Origin: Convivina praedatoris
GTDB lineage: Bacteria; Bacillota; Bacilli; Lactobacillales; Lactobacillaceae
Reading direction: 5' to 3'
Assembly: GCF_933208495.1 (NCBI RefSeq)
Contig: NZ_CAKOET010000002.1
Span: forward strand, 124,001-188,000
DNA length: 64,000 nucleotides
The notes below the pieces were generated by a model, which saw nothing but the letters and a program-made list of their open reading frames with translations, had not been told where the DNA came from and searched no databases. Position 1 is the first letter of the stretch. Each line of letters opens with the position of its first letter. Both the position numbers and the translations under genes were made by a program. Positions 24,915 through 34,869 of the stretch are shown here, in pieces.

Positions 24915-25120
24915 GATCGAAGAGGTTGCAACTAAGACTACTAGGTTAACTAAGTCCCTGTGAGGGCGGTGACGTTAACCGAACAGCAAGGTTGCCGAAG
25001 TTTATCAACTATCACAGTAGTCGGTAGGCTGGGGCGTAGCTTAAGAGGCTGCGAACTGTCACAAGTAAATTCTTGTGGGGCGCTTTCGACAATGGAAACC
25101 GATAATAACTAGACGTCATG
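24915..25120 (+). promoter_or_regulatory. Lysine riboswitch (L box) aptamer
   Basis: The leader carries the L-box landmarks in order: AGAGGTTGCAACTAAGACTA near 24920, an internal hairpin arm CCCTGTGAGGG near 24956-24967, AAGGTTGCCGAAGTTTATC near 24987, the GGCTGGGGCGTAGC segment near 25027, a further paired arm CTTGTG/CACAAG near 25060-25076, and a closing GGGGCGC segment. L boxes bind lysine directly and end transcription when lysine is plentiful. Position between a good promoter and lysA, followed by a terminator, fits exactly. Boundaries are approximate. Confidence 0.9.
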
Positions 25121-25172
25121 ATTGGATTCTTTTGTATGAGGGTGTGCCCTTTGTGCGAAGGAATCCTTTTTT
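25121..25172 (+). terminator. Riboswitch-controlled terminator
   Basis: A long hairpin with outer arms GGATTC / GAATCC, inner arms GAGGG / CCCTTT and a TTTTTT tail, just after the L-box aptamer and 30 bases before lysA; the expression platform of the riboswitch. Confidence 0.88.
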
Positions 25173-25204
25173 ATTTGAAAAATTAAAGTTAGGTTGGATA
25201 AATA

Positions 25205-26527
25205 ATGAATGAACATATTAGCCCATCCCAAATTAACGCAGCTGGTCATTTGACGATTGGTGGCTGTGATGCCGTTGATTTAGCCCATGAGTATGGTACT
25301 CCCTTGGTGGTATATGATGTTAGCCAAATTAAGAGTCAGATTCAGCATTTTCAGGAAGTTTTTAAAAATAATGATGTTGACTATGCTGTTTGCTATGCTA
25401 GCAAGGCCTTTGCGAACACGGCCATGTACCAATTAGTTCATGAGATGGACTGCCATGTCGATGTTGTGTCAGCTGGTGAAATCAGCATGGCTCTGCATGC
25501 TGGTTTTCCAGCCAGTAAAATGACCTTTCATGGTAACAACAAGTCCCGAGAGGAATTGCAATTGGCCGTTGACCAGGGATTAGGCGTGATTGCCTTAGAT
25601 AATTTCCATGAGATTGATTTACTAAGTGATATTCTGGAAAAGTCACAGGCTGAAATCAATGTTTTGCTCCGAGTCACCCCCGGGATTTCAGCGCATACCC
25701 ACGAATATATTCAGACTGGACAAATTGATAGTAAATTTGGTTTTGATTTAGGTACGGGTCAAGCTGACCAGGCCTTGCAACGCGTTTTGCAAGAACCACG
25801 AATGCATATGCTAGGGGTTCATGCTCATATCGGTTCTCAAATTTTCGAACTAGCTGGTTTTGAAGGAGCTGGTAAGAAATTAGTTGACTTAGCAGCCGAT
25901 TGGAAAAAGCGCTTTGACTATGAGGCCGAAGTGATCAACGTGGGTGGTGGCTTTGGTATTCGTTACACCCAGGCTGATCGACCACTAAAACCTGAGCAGT
26001 TCGTTGATATTATCATCAAGACTATCAAGCAAGAAAGTCAACAGGCTGGCTTGAAAACGCCAGCTGTCTGGATTGAACCGGGTCGTTCGATTGCCGGACC
26101 AGCGGGATACAGCCTATATACGATTGGTTCTCGTAAAGATGTCGAAGGAATTCGTTCTTATCTAGCCGTCGATGGTGGTATGGGTGATAACATCCGGCCC
26201 GCTCTTTATGACGCTCAATATGAAGCCGCTGTTGCTAACCGTCCAGCTGCACCAGCAGTTGAAACGGTACACATTGCCGGTAAATATTGTGAATCGGGTG
26301 ATATCTTGATTCAAGAACAAGCCTTACCTGAAACCCAGCCCGGTGACATTTTAGTCATGTTTGATACAGGTGCTTATGGTTACTCGATGGCTTCTAATTA
26401 CAATTTGAATCCTAAACCAGCCATCGTTTTCGTTGAAAATGGCCAAGCAACTTTGGTCACGCGGCGGGAAACCCCGGCCGATTTGGAACGATTAGATTTT
26501 GGCTTGAATGGTCAGCAATTATCTTAA
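25205..26527 (+). CDS. lysA: Diaminopimelate decarboxylase
   Basis: Last step of lysine synthesis: PLP-dependent decarboxylation of meso-diaminopimelate to L-lysine. Lys67 in CYASKAFA is the PLP lysine. GVHAHIGSQIFE, NVGGGFGIRY and the CESGDI motif (catalytic Cys from the partner subunit) are all present, and length 440 is standard. The ribosome site is weak (GGTTGG). It is the first gene of the riboswitch-controlled operon, so it should be the most tightly lysine-repressed. Placing the final enzyme first is common in Firmicutes lysine operons. Confidence 0.95.
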   Translation: MNEHISPSQINAAGHLTIGGCDAVDLAHEYGTPLVVYDVSQIKSQIQHFQEVFKNNDVDYAVCYASKAFANTAMYQLVHEMDCHVDVVSAGEISMALHAGFPASKMTFHGNNKSREELQLAVDQGLGVIALDNFHEIDLLSDILEKSQAEINVLLRVTPGISAHTHEYIQTGQIDSKFGFDLGTGQADQALQRVLQEPRMHMLGVHAHIGSQIFELAGFEGAGKKLVDLAADWKKRFDYEAEVINVGGGFGIRYTQADRPLKPEQFVDIIIKTIKQESQQAGLKTPAVWIEPGRSIAGPAGYSLYTIGSRKDVEGIRSYLAVDGGMGDNIRPALYDAQYEAAVANRPAAPAVETVHIAGKYCESGDILIQEQALPETQPGDILVMFDTGAYGYSMASNYNLNPKPAIVFVENGQATLVTRRETPADLERLDFGLNGQQLS

Positions 26528-26560
26528 TGAGTGTGAATGAAAGAATAGAGGAGCTTATCC

Positions 26561-27265
26561 ATGGTTGAATTGAACGCACAAGAAATTATTAATTACATCG
26601 GTTCGGCAAAGAAAAAGACCCCAGTTAAGGTGTATCTTAAAGGAGACTTGAAACAAGTTGATTTCCCTAAAAATGTCAAGGTGTTCGGTGGAAACGACTT
26701 TGCGACCGTCTTTGGTGATTGGGCTGACGTGGCGCCATTGTTAGAAAATAAGGACATCGCTGATTATCAAATCGAAAACGATGCCCGTAATTCAGCCGTG
26801 CCTTTGCTAGACCTAAAAGGTATTAATGCTCGAATTGAACCCGGAGCAGTCATTCGTGATCAAGTCGTGATTGGTGATAACGCTGTGATTATGATGGGGG
26901 CGACTATTAACATTGGTTGTGAAATTGGCGCCAACTCAATGATTGACATGGGTGTGGTCATGGGTGGCCGTGCCATTGTGGGCCAACATGCCCATATTGG
27001 CGCTGGTGCAGTTTTGGCGGGGGTAATTGAACCAGCTTCAGCCGAACCAGTTCGCATTGATGATGACGTCTTGGTTGGTGCCAATGCGGTAGTAATTGAA
27101 GGAGTACATGTCGGTAAGGGTGCCGTTGTCGCTGCCGGTGCCATCGTTACCGAAGATGTGGCGCCTTATACCGTGGTAGCTGGAAGTCCAGCCCGCAAGG
27201 TGAAGGATGTCGATGGTAAGACACAGTCCAAGACCGGTCTTGAGGATGATTTAAGAAAGTTGTGA
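26561..27265 (+). CDS. dapH: Tetrahydrodipicolinate N-acetyltransferase
   Basis: Transfers acetyl from acetyl-CoA to tetrahydrodipicolinate, opening the acetyl branch of the DAP pathway. The 234-residue protein has an N-terminal alpha/beta domain and a left-handed beta-helix of hexapeptide repeats from about residue 88 to 215 ([20 protein letters not shown] and following). The length and the N-terminal [12 protein letters not shown] identify the acetylase (DapH/DapD of Firmicutes) rather than the succinylase. Strong GAGGAG site; 33 bases after lysA. The deacetylase and aminotransferase for the same branch lie downstream in the operon. Confidence 0.94.
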   Translation: MVELNAQEIINYIGSAKKKTPVKVYLKGDLKQVDFPKNVKVFGGNDFATVFGDWADVAPLLENKDIADYQIENDARNSAVPLLDLKGINARIEPGAVIRDQVVIGDNAVIMMGATINIGCEIGANSMIDMGVVMGGRAIVGQHAHIGAGAVLAGVIEPASAEPVRIDDDVLVGANAVVIEGVHVGKGAVVAAGAIVTEDVAPYTVVAGSPARKVKDVDGKTQSKTGLEDDLRKL

Positions 27266-27272
27266 TAATTGC

Positions 27273-28421
27273 ATGCTAAAAACTGCTGATTTAATTCAAA
27301 TCCGGCGCCACTTGCACCAAATTCCTGAACTAGCTTTAAATGAGTTTCAAACTCATACCTATATAAAGGAAGTTATTCAAGGGTTTGACCAAGAACATTT
27401 AACGATTCGTGAAGTTGAAGAACTACCGACGGCTCTTTTAGTTCATATTGATGGAGTTAATCCTAAGCGGACGATTGGCTATCGAACTGATATTGACGCT
27501 CTTCCAGTTCAAGAAGAAACTGGATTACCTTTTGAGTCAAAGCACCCAGGGGTGATGCATGCCTGTGGTCACGATATTCATATGACGGTGGCTTTGGCGG
27601 TTTTGAGTTATTTTGCCCAAAATCAACCGCAGGATAATATGGTCTTTTTCTTCCAACCGGCTGAAGAAAGTGAAAATGGTGGTTTGTTAGCATACGAAGA
27701 TGGCGTTTTTGAAGGTCAATGGCGGCCTGATGAATTTTATGGCTTGCATGATACACCGGACTTGCCGGCTGGACAGATTGGTTGTCGTTTAGGAACTTTA
27801 TTTGCTGGGACAACTGAAATTGATGTTGATTTTGTGGGGAAGGGTGGTCATGCTGCCTTTCCACAAAATGCCAATGATATGATTGTAGCTGCTTCTCAAT
27901 TTATTAATCAGATTCAAACCATCATTTCTCGTAGTTTAGATCCGATTCATAGTGGTGTAGTGACTTTTGGGATGTTTGAAGCCGGTACCATTCGTAATGT
28001 CATTGCTGGACGGGCCCATCTTGAAGGAACCATTCGAGGCTTAAAGCAAACAACCATCGAACAAATTGATGAGCGAATTCGAGATGTTGCGGCCGGAATC
28101 GCCCGTAGTTACAATTGTGAGGTCAACTTGAACTTCATTCAGGGTGGTTATTTACCAGTTGAAAATGATCCGAAACTCACTGAAAACTTCATCGACTATA
28201 TGGAAAAGCAGCATGCCAGTCAATTTACCATTACTGAACCAGCGATGACCGGTGAAGATTTTGGTTACTTACTTTCTAAAATTCCAGGAACGATGTTCTG
28301 GCTTGGGGTTGGGGATGAACACCCCCTTCATTCGGCTAAGTTAAACCCAAACGAGGATGCCATTGAACCTGGTGTTAAAGCAATTGTTGATTTCTTAGAA
28401 TATCGGATGCAAGAGAAATAA
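27273..28421 (+). CDS. dapL: N-acetyldiaminopimelate deacetylase
   Basis: M20-family metal-dependent amidohydrolase, 382 residues, removing the acetyl group from N-acetyl-LL-diaminopimelate. The metal-site motifs [10 protein letters not shown] and [10 protein letters not shown], the dimerisation domain (about 175-290) and the C-terminal [10 protein letters not shown] are intact. In isolation it could be an amidohydrolase for other N-acyl amino acids, but its place 7 bases after dapH and before dapA makes the lysine role very likely. Some databases use the symbol dapL for LL-diaminopimelate aminotransferase; here it denotes the deacetylase. No strong ribosome site is seen, so it may rely on coupling. 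Confidence 0.92.
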   Translation: MLKTADLIQIRRHLHQIPELALNEFQTHTYIKEVIQGFDQEHLTIREVEELPTALLVHIDGVNPKRTIGYRTDIDALPVQEETGLPFESKHPGVMHACGHDIHMTVALAVLSYFAQNQPQDNMVFFFQPAEESENGGLLAYEDGVFEGQWRPDEFYGLHDTPDLPAGQIGCRLGTLFAGTTEIDVDFVGKGGHAAFPQNANDMIVAASQFINQIQTIISRSLDPIHSGVVTFGMFEAGTIRNVIAGRAHLEGTIRGLKQTTIEQIDERIRDVAAGIARSYNCEVNLNFIQGGYLPVENDPKLTENFIDYMEKQHASQFTITEPAMTGEDFGYLLSKIPGTMFWLGVGDEHPLHSAKLNPNEDAIEPGVKAIVDFLEYRMQEK

Positions 28422-28434
28422 GAGGAGACCTGCC

Positions 28435-29343
28435 ATGTTTGAAGAAGCTGATTTAATGACCGCGATTATCACGCCGTTTGACCAAAATGATCAAATTGAC
28501 TACGATACTTTGGCACAATTGACGGAACGATACTTACAAGAAGGGCACCGTGGTTTTATTATTGGCGGTACCACTGGTGAAACACCAACTTTATCTCACG
28601 ATGAAAAGTTGGCATTATATAGTCGTTTTGCTAAGATTGTGGCTGGAAGGGTGCCAATTGTGGCTGGAACTGGCAGTAATAATACTGCTGAAACGATTAG
28701 TTTGACTCAGGAAGTTAGTGAAATTGAGGGGATTAACGCAGCGCTGGTTGTCGTACCTTACTACAATAAGCCCGATCAGCGGCGGATGATCGCTCATTTT
28801 TCGACAGTGGCTGATCAGGGTGACATGCCGGTGATTATGTATAATATTCCCGGTCGGACTGGGGTTACAATGGCTAATGAGACTATTTTAACCTTAGCCC
28901 AAAATCCAAATATCGTCGGTGTAAAACAATGTACCAATATGCCAGATTTAGAATACTTAGTGCAAAATGCACCAGCTGACTTTTTGATCTATAGTGGAGA
29001 AGATGAGCAAGCCTTGTTTGCCAAAATTATTGGGGCTAAGGGGATTATCTCGGTGGCTTCTCATGTCTATGGTCCTAAAATGCGGCAGATGTATGATGTC
29101 TTGTATCAAGGTGATTACCAACAAGCCGGTCGCTTACAAAGTGAGTTAACCCCCAAGATGGCAGCTTTGTTTATGTACTCTTCACCAGCCCCAGTTAAGG
29201 CGATTTTGACTGCCCAAGGGTACCAAGTTGGTGCGCCGCGGTTACCAATTTTACCTTTGGATGATGAAGAAAAGGCGATTTTGGCTACCAAGTTAGGCTT
29301 GGCACCGGATGCCTTGCAACACACCCTAAAGGAGTTAAATTAA
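28435..29343 (+). CDS. dapA: 4-hydroxy-tetrahydrodipicolinate synthase
   Basis: Condenses pyruvate with aspartate semialdehyde, the committed step to lysine. TIM-barrel enzyme of 302 residues. Lys164 in VGVKQCTN is the Schiff-base lysine; the YNIPGRTGV motif holds the catalytic Tyr, and [14 protein letters not shown] is the N-terminal pyruvate-site signature. Most bacterial DapA have KEATG/KEASG after the lysine; here it is KQCTN, a variant seen in lactic acid bacteria. AGAGGAG site; its stop overlaps the dapB start by one base. Confidence 0.95.
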   Translation: MFEEADLMTAIITPFDQNDQIDYDTLAQLTERYLQEGHRGFIIGGTTGETPTLSHDEKLALYSRFAKIVAGRVPIVAGTGSNNTAETISLTQEVSEIEGINAALVVVPYYNKPDQRRMIAHFSTVADQGDMPVIMYNIPGRTGVTMANETILTLAQNPNIVGVKQCTNMPDLEYLVQNAPADFLIYSGEDEQALFAKIIGAKGIISVASHVYGPKMRQMYDVLYQGDYQQAGRLQSELTPKMAALFMYSSPAPVKAILTAQGYQVGAPRLPILPLDDEEKAILATKLGLAPDALQHTLKELN

Positions 29344-30113
29344 TGGCAAAAATAATTTTAGCTGGATTTAAAGGTTCCATGGGGCAAAAAGCACTCAAGA
29401 TGATTGCTGATACGCCGGAATTTGATTTAGTTGGCGTTTATTCTCCCAGTGCTGACCAAGGTGCTGCTAGTTATGGTTTAGCTGAGGATGTCGCCGTCTT
29501 TAATCAACTAGATCAAATTAAGCTGGATGCTGATATTTGGTTAGATTTTACGACCCCCAGTGCGGTTTATCAAAATACTCGCTTTGCCATTGAACATGGT
29601 TTGCATCCGGTAGTGGGGACGACTGGTTTATCTGATGGGCAAGAACAGGAATTGATTGAGATGAGCCAAAAACAAGGTTTGGGTGGTCTAATTGCCCCTA
29701 ATTTTGGCCTTTCAGCCGTGTTATTGATGCAATTTGCGCAAAAAGCGGCCCAGTATTTTCCTGATGTTGAAATTATTGAAATGCACCATGAGGATAAAAA
29801 GGATGCCCCTTCGGGAACAGCCTTAATGACGGCTAAGATGATTGATGAAGTACGCCCAGAACATGAACAGGGTCACTCAAAAGAAACCTTAGCAGGCGTT
29901 CGGGGTGGCGATTATCATGGGATTCGTGTGCACGCAGTTCGTTTGCCCGGCTATATTGCCCATGAAGAGGTTCTCTTTGGTGGACCTGGTGAAGGACTGA
30001 CTATTCGTCAAGACAGTTTTGATCGGGCTTCCTTTATGCAAGGGGTAAAACTTGCCATTAATAAAGTTGATCAATTAGATCAATTAACCATCGGCTTAGA
30101 AAAAATTTTGTAG
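29343..30113 (+). CDS. dapB: 4-hydroxy-tetrahydrodipicolinate reductase
   Basis: NAD(P)H-dependent reductase making tetrahydrodipicolinate. The N-terminal GFKGSMGQKAL is the nucleotide loop, EIIEMHHEDKKDAPSGTA the family signature with catalytic His and Lys. GLTIRQDSFDRASFM near the end is also typical. 256 residues, normal. Start overlaps the dapA stop (TAATG), with AAGGAG inside dapA, so translation is coupled and the two consecutive enzymes are made in step. Confidence 0.95.
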   Translation: MAKIILAGFKGSMGQKALKMIADTPEFDLVGVYSPSADQGAASYGLAEDVAVFNQLDQIKLDADIWLDFTTPSAVYQNTRFAIEHGLHPVVGTTGLSDGQEQELIEMSQKQGLGGLIAPNFGLSAVLLMQFAQKAAQYFPDVEIIEMHHEDKKDAPSGTALMTAKMIDEVRPEHEQGHSKETLAGVRGGDYHGIRVHAVRLPGYIAHEEVLFGGPGEGLTIRQDSFDRASFMQGVKLAINKVDQLDQLTIGLEKIL

Positions 30114-30125
30114 AAGGAGTATCAG

Positions 30126-31328
30126 ATGCCAGGCTTATCAGATAAATTAAAACAAACCTATAATCAGCGCCTCGATTTGGTTCAACCTTCCAGTATTCGT
30201 AGTTTTGACCAAAAAGTATCTAGTATTGAAGGTTTAATCAAGTTAACATTGGGCGAACCTGATTTGGATACGCCTGAGCACATTAAAGTTGCGGCCGTTA
30301 AGGCGATTGAGACTAACCAGTCTCACTACACGGCGCAACCGGGAACCTTGGCCTTGCGTCAGGCGATTCAATCTTATTTAAAAGAGTTTCATCAGCTAAA
30401 TTATGATGCTCAGGGCGAGATTATTGCCACGGTTGGTGCTACCGAGGCTATTTATGCCATTTTTGAGACCCTTATTAATCCCGGTGATAAGATTATTATT
30501 CCTACACCGGTCTTTGGGTTATACGAGCCGATTGTGACGATGTTGGGCGGACAAGTTGTTGAAATTGATACTTCTTTAACTGGCTTTAAGCTAACTGCTG
30601 AAGCTCTAGAAGCAGCTCTAGTAGAGCATGGTGACGCCGTTAAGGCGGTGCTACTTTGCTATCCTAACAATCCGACTGGGGTTGCCTTAACTGACCAAGA
30701 AGTACAAGCGTTAGCTGCTGTCATTAAGAATCATGCTATCTTTGTCCTTTCTGATGAAATTTATAGCGATTTAGTATATCAAGCGGAGCATCATTCCATT
30801 GCTCAACTACTACCTGAGCAAACAATTTATATCTCGGGCGTATCCAAATCCTATGCCATGACTGGCTGGCGAATTGGTTTTGTGGCTGGTCCTCGGGAAT
30901 TTATTACCCAATTAACCAAGGTCCATGCTTTTATGGTTACTTGTCCATCCAGCATTGACCAAGCCGCGGCCACTGAGGCTTTTGCCCATGGAAGCTGTGA
31001 TTTCTTGGCTATGCGTGAAATTTATCGGGAACGGCGAGATTATTTAGCGCAGGCCTTGACTGACTTAGGTTTTGCAGTTGTTTTACCAGAAGGGGCCTTT
31101 TACCTCTTTGTCAAAATTCCAGCCATCTTTAATCAAGATGATACTGATTTTGCCCTTCAATTGGCTTATCAGGCTAAAGTTGGGGTGATTCCGGGATCGG
31201 CCTTTGGTAAAGGTGGTCAAGGATATGTACGTTTGTCCTACGCTTCATCTTTGGATGCATTACATAAAGCCGTTGAACAGATTAAACAAGCACAGGCACA
31301 AGGTAAGCTAGTGCCGGGAAAGGAATGA
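30126..31328 (+). CDS. patA: Class I aminotransferase, probable N-acetyl-LL-diaminopimelate aminotransferase
   Basis: PLP aminotransferase of fold type I, 400 residues. Lys241 in [15 protein letters not shown] is the PLP lysine; [19 protein letters not shown] and [10 protein letters not shown] are the other conserved stretches. The only step of the acetyl branch not otherwise covered in this operon is transamination of N-acetyl-2-amino-6-oxopimelate, so this gene is the obvious candidate. Sequence alone would allow an aspartate or aromatic aminotransferase. AAGGAG site; 12 bases after dapB. Confidence 0.88.
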   Translation: MPGLSDKLKQTYNQRLDLVQPSSIRSFDQKVSSIEGLIKLTLGEPDLDTPEHIKVAAVKAIETNQSHYTAQPGTLALRQAIQSYLKEFHQLNYDAQGEIIATVGATEAIYAIFETLINPGDKIIIPTPVFGLYEPIVTMLGGQVVEIDTSLTGFKLTAEALEAALVEHGDAVKAVLLCYPNNPTGVALTDQEVQALAAVIKNHAIFVLSDEIYSDLVYQAEHHSIAQLLPEQTIYISGVSKSYAMTGWRIGFVAGPREFITQLTKVHAFMVTCPSSIDQAAATEAFAHGSCDFLAMREIYRERRDYLAQALTDLGFAVVLPEGAFYLFVKIPAIFNQDDTDFALQLAYQAKVGVIPGSAFGKGGQGYVRLSYASSLDALHKAVEQIKQAQAQGKLVPGKE

Positions 31329-31332
31329 AATC

Positions 31333-32394
31333 ATGAAATCATATAATGTGGCTATTTTAGGGGCAACAGGAGCTGTGGGAACCCGTTTAATTGATCAATT
31401 AGCCCATTCCACGGTGCCAGTAAAATCACTAAAGTTGTTAGCATCTAGCCGTTCAGCTGGTAAAACAGTCGACTTTAAAGGACAGCCGATCACGATTGAA
31501 GAAGCGACTCCAGAAGCTTTTGACGGGGTTGATTTAGTATTGGCTTCTGCCGGGGGTGGGGTTTCTAAGCGTTTGTTACCAGAAGCCGTGAAGCGAGGTG
31601 CTGTCTGTGTTGATAACACCAGCGCCTTTCGCATGGACCCAACCGTTCCCTTGGTCGTACCAGAAGTTAACGCTGATCAGTTGAAAAATCATCATGGAAT
31701 CATTGCCAATCCTAACTGTTCGACAATTCAGATGGTCGTAGCATTAAAGCCTGTTTTGGATAAGTTTGGTTTGAAGCAAATCGTGGTGTCAACTTATCAA
31801 GCTGCTTCTGGTGCTGGACAATCGGCTTTGAATGAATTCTTCCAGCAGGCGCAAGATTATTTGAACGGGAAAGAAATGCAGTCAACTATCCTACCAACTG
31901 GTAGTGATAAAGAGCATTATCCTTTGGCCTTTAATTTGCTCCCCCAGATTGATGTTTTTGAAGATGATGGTTATACCCACGAAGAGTGGAAAATGATTCA
32001 TGAAACTAAAAAAATCATGCTAAATGACATGGATGCCGAAGACTTGAAGGTTACGGCTACCTGTGTTCGAGTACCAGTCCCAATTTCCCACGGTGAGTCG
32101 GTTTACTTTGAAGTCGCTGATGATAAGGCGACTACAGATGACATTAAGGCAGCGATTGCAGCCGGCGAAGGAGTTGTTTTGCAAGATGATCCGGACCACC
32201 AAGTCTATCCTCAGCCTTTGACAGCCGAAGGAAAACGCGAAACCTTTGTGGGCCGGATTCGTCCTGACCGCGAAAATCCAGGGGCTTTCCACTTGTGGGT
32301 TGTTTCGGATAACTTGCTCAAGGGGGCGGCTTGGAATACTGTGGAAATCGCTGAGCGCTTAGTCGCCGATGACCTAGTGCGGGTACCTGAATAA
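31333..32394 (+). CDS. asd: Aspartate-semialdehyde dehydrogenase
   Basis: Reduces aspartyl phosphate to aspartate semialdehyde with NADPH, feeding DapA and homoserine dehydrogenase. The Rossmann loop [10 protein letters not shown] is at residues 10-19, and catalytic Cys129 lies in [23 protein letters not shown] contains the usual active-site His. 353 residues. It is the last gene of the riboswitch-controlled operon. Because Asd is also needed for threonine and methionine, tying it to lysine alone is notable; no second copy is in this window. Confidence 0.95.
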   Translation: MKSYNVAILGATGAVGTRLIDQLAHSTVPVKSLKLLASSRSAGKTVDFKGQPITIEEATPEAFDGVDLVLASAGGGVSKRLLPEAVKRGAVCVDNTSAFRMDPTVPLVVPEVNADQLKNHHGIIANPNCSTIQMVVALKPVLDKFGLKQIVVSTYQAASGAGQSALNEFFQQAQDYLNGKEMQSTILPTGSDKEHYPLAFNLLPQIDVFEDDGYTHEEWKMIHETKKIMLNDMDAEDLKVTATCVRVPVPISHGESVYFEVADDKATTDDIKAAIAAGEGVVLQDDPDHQVYPQPLTAEGKRETFVGRIRPDRENPGAFHLWVVSDNLLKGAAWNTVEIAERLVADDLVRVPE

Positions 32395-32401
32395 CAGTTA
32401 T

Positions 32402-32428
32402 AATGTTATCTAATCTAACATTTTTATT
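32402..32428 (+). terminator. Probable terminator of the lysine operon
   Basis: AATGTTA / TAACATT stem with a 7-base loop and a short T run; weak but correctly placed. Confidence 0.5.
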
Positions 32429-32516
32429 ATTGCATGTTAAGAAACCTACCATAAAATTAAGCAGACCATTTCACTATTGGTATGCTTTTTTTATTAAATA
32501 AATGAGGTGGGATAAC

Positions 32517-33701
32517 ATGGATAGTGGTAGCATAACTTGGGTCTTGATTTCGGCTTTGCTAGTCTGGATAATGTCGCCGGGATTGGCGCTGTTTTATGCC
32601 GGTTTAGGTGGTCCTAAGAATCGCTTACATACAATTGGTACATCCTTAATTTTGATGGGAGTTGCTTCAATTATCTGGTTTTTACTGGGTTACACCCTAG
32701 CCTTTGGTGGCGGTAATGACTGGCTTGGCAATTTGAAATTCTGGGGTTTAAATCAAATTTCCTTTAGTCATTCGACGCGGGGCTTGACCATTCCAGACGG
32801 TTTGTTTGCTATCTTTCAGGGAATGTTTCCCATCATCACGGTTATCATTATTATTGGTTCGGTGATTGGTCGGGTGCGCTTGCGTGCTTTGATTGTTTTT
32901 ATCAGCCTCTGGCTTTTGGTGGTGTATTCACCGTTAGCCCACATGGTTTGGGATAATGGTTTTCTGGCTAAGTTAGGAGCAATCGACTTTGCTGGCGGAA
33001 CGGTTGTTCATATTTCCAGTGGGGTGACTGGATTGGTGTTAGCTTACTTGGTTGGTCCACGTCGGGATCAAAGTTATGAAAAAATCTATTCGCCCTATAT
33101 TTTTGTTGGTGGTTTTCTGTTGTGGTTTGGCTGGTTTGGCTTTAATGCTGGTTCAGCCTTAGCTGCCAATGATCAGGCAATTCTAGCCCTAATGAACACT
33201 TGGCTGGCTTCCGCGGCTGCCTTGTTACCCGGAGCTTGGATGTCTTATCGATTGCGTGGACATCTGTTGCTAGCTGACCTAGTAACGGCTGGTCTGTCGG
33301 GATTGGTGGTTATCACCCCTGCAGCTGGTTTTGTTCATCCTTGGGCAGCGATTGTGATGGGCGCCATCGCTGGTGTGGTTGGTATCTATAGCATTACCTT
33401 AATTAAGCGTCATTTTGGCTATGACGATACCTTAGATGCTTTTGGCATCCATGGTATTGGCGGGACCTTGGGGGCTATTTTAACCGGTGTATTTGCTGAT
33501 AGAAGTTTGGGCAATGCGGGTGGCCTAGTGAATGGTCACTGGGAGCTTCTGGGGCAACAGTTGATTGCCATTGTTATTACTCTTTTGTTAGTTGTAGTGG
33601 GAACAGTATTGCTAGCTGGGATTACACGTTTCTTAGTGGGACCTTTACGGGTTAGTGAAGATGACGAAGCCATTGGTTTGGATCTGCGTTTACATCTATA
33701 A
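32517..33701 (+). CDS. amt: Ammonium transporter
   Basis: Amt/MEP/Rh channel-like transporter, 394 residues with eleven membrane segments expected. FYAGLGGPKN, GGTVVHISSGVTGL and FGIHGIGGTLGAILTGVFA contain the conserved pore residues including the two pore histidines. I use the ATG at 32517 because GAGGTGG lies 6 bases ahead; an ATG at 32502 lies upstream of that site. There is no glnK/PII gene next door, which is the usual partner. The lysine operon upstream ends at a weak hairpin, so some read-through is possible. Ends at a strong terminator. Confidence 0.95.
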   Translation: MDSGSITWVLISALLVWIMSPGLALFYAGLGGPKNRLHTIGTSLILMGVASIIWFLLGYTLAFGGGNDWLGNLKFWGLNQISFSHSTRGLTIPDGLFAIFQGMFPIITVIIIIGSVIGRVRLRALIVFISLWLLVVYSPLAHMVWDNGFLAKLGAIDFAGGTVVHISSGVTGLVLAYLVGPRRDQSYEKIYSPYIFVGGFLLWFGWFGFNAGSALAANDQAILALMNTWLASAAALLPGAWMSYRLRGHLLLADLVTAGLSGLVVITPAAGFVHPWAAIVMGAIAGVVGIYSITLIKRHFGYDDTLDAFGIHGIGGTLGAILTGVFADRSLGNAGGLVNGHWELLGQQLIAIVITLLLVVVGTVLLAGITRFLVGPLRVSEDDEAIGLDLRLHL

Positions 33702-33718
33702 AAATCATGAATTGGCAA

Positions 33719-33761
33719 AGTTAACCAGTTATCAGGCATAGATAACCGGTTAGCTTTTTTT
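33719..33761 (+). terminator. Terminator after amt
   Basis: AGTTAACCAGTTAT / ATAACCGGTTAGCT imperfect 13-bp stem followed by seven T. Confidence 0.88.
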
Positions 33762-33817
33762 GCTGGCATGAAAAAGGGAAAGTCGGTATAAATAGATAAA
33801 CGGAAAGGAGTAGTGAG

Positions 33818-34258
33818 ATGGAGGTACATTTAGAAATTGACGCTGGGCAGAAGCCGATGATTATCTATCGGGCCAGCGAGGATGGTCAAGCAACCCAGGA
33901 GCTGTTTGAGGATTTAAAAGACTTGGTCGATCGTCAAAAAATACGGATTGAACAGGATGGCTCTTATCATTATTTACCTGTTCAAAAAATTAAACGAATT
34001 TACACTGAAAATAAGTTGGTCTACTGCGAAACTGCAACTGAGCGTTATCGTTTAAAGGAACGTTTATACCAATTGCGCGCAATTTTACCAGAACATCGCT
34101 TTTTACAGATTTCCAATAGTGAAATTATTAATCGCTTTTATTTAAAGCAATTTGATTTGTCAAAAACTGGGATGTATCAGGTTATTTTTACGGATGGGCA
34201 GGTAACTTATGCCTCGCGGCGTTATATGCAAGCCATTAAAAGGAGTTTTAAATTATGA
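33818..34258 (+). CDS. LytTR-domain transcriptional regulator
   Basis: A 146-residue stand-alone LytTR DNA-binding protein without a receiver domain. The C-terminal ~95 residues (YLPVQKIKRIYTENKLVYCETATERYRLKERLYQLRAILPEHRFLQISNSEIINRFYL) are the LytTR fold, with RFLQISNSEIIN as its clearest motif. Together with the next gene it forms a LytTR regulatory system of the kind described in streptococci (BrsRM, HdrRM), where the membrane protein inhibits the activator and the pair autoregulates. Strong AAAGGAG site. Target genes unknown. Confidence 0.9.
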   Translation: MEVHLEIDAGQKPMIIYRASEDGQATQELFEDLKDLVDRQKIRIEQDGSYHYLPVQKIKRIYTENKLVYCETATERYRLKERLYQLRAILPEHRFLQISNSEIINRFYLKQFDLSKTGMYQVIFTDGQVTYASRRYMQAIKRSFKL

Positions 34259-34698
34259 AGTATGTACGAATAATTCGCTTTGGCATTATTACCGGAACCT
34301 TTATCGGCTTTATGTCTGCTTTGTTTTTTTCTTGGTTATATGGAGCCAACAATTTGTATCCATCTAGTCCACAATTTGTGGAGCAATTCTCCAACAATTT
34401 AATTGCGATAACTGTATCAGCGGTCATTTGGGCCTTGATGGGGGTAGTATTTAGCACTGCGCAAATGATTTTCGAAGTAGAAAGTTGGAGTATTACCAAA
34501 CAAACAGTTTGGCACTTTATAACAACCTATACTGGTTACACTATCTTGGCTATTCTAGCTGGTTGGTTCCCATTGAATTTTTGGTATTTACTGCAATATA
34601 CATTGATTTTTGTGGTGGTTTATATCATTATTTGGTTGATTTCAATGTATGTGGCTCGGCGAAATGTGGCGAAGTTGAATCAGGAATTGTTAAAGTAG
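34255..34698 (+). CDS. DUF3021 membrane partner of the LytTR regulator
   Basis: A 147-residue protein with four hydrophobic segments, characteristic of DUF3021. It overlaps the LytTR gene by 4 bases (ATGA), so the two are made together. In the BrsRM-type systems the DUF3021 protein holds the LytTR activator inactive at the membrane; that role is inferred here. The signal that releases it is unknown. Confidence 0.88.
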   Translation: MKYVRIIRFGIITGTFIGFMSALFFSWLYGANNLYPSSPQFVEQFSNNLIAITVSAVIWALMGVVFSTAQMIFEVESWSITKQTVWHFITTYTGYTILAILAGWFPLNFWYLLQYTLIFVVVYIIIWLISMYVARRNVAKLNQELLK

Positions 34699-34704
34699 AC
34701 AGTG

Positions 34705-34727
34705 ACAGCGAGAAATCGCTGTTTTTT
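34705..34727 (+). terminator. Terminator
   Basis: ACAGCGA-GAAA-TCGCTGT with a six-T tail; compact tetraloop hairpin just after the DUF3021 gene. Confidence 0.88.
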
Positions 34728-34869
34728 GTTTAAGGAGGGATATTTGTTACAATGTAGGAAACTATTCTGATAAAACACTTTCTGGGGAGAAAATACTTTT
34801 AGAAGTAGGTCAGATTAATAAGGACAGGTTCCTTATTGTATGAATAGAAAAATAAAGGAGATAACGCCT

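Noticed and set aside
26860-27144. Open frame antisense to dapH
   Set aside because: Ala/Pro/Thr-rich composition mirrors the hexapeptide repeats of dapH; a compositional shadow.
34485-34733. Reading frame overlapping the end of the DUF3021 gene
   Set aside because: No ribosome site and it runs through the terminator.
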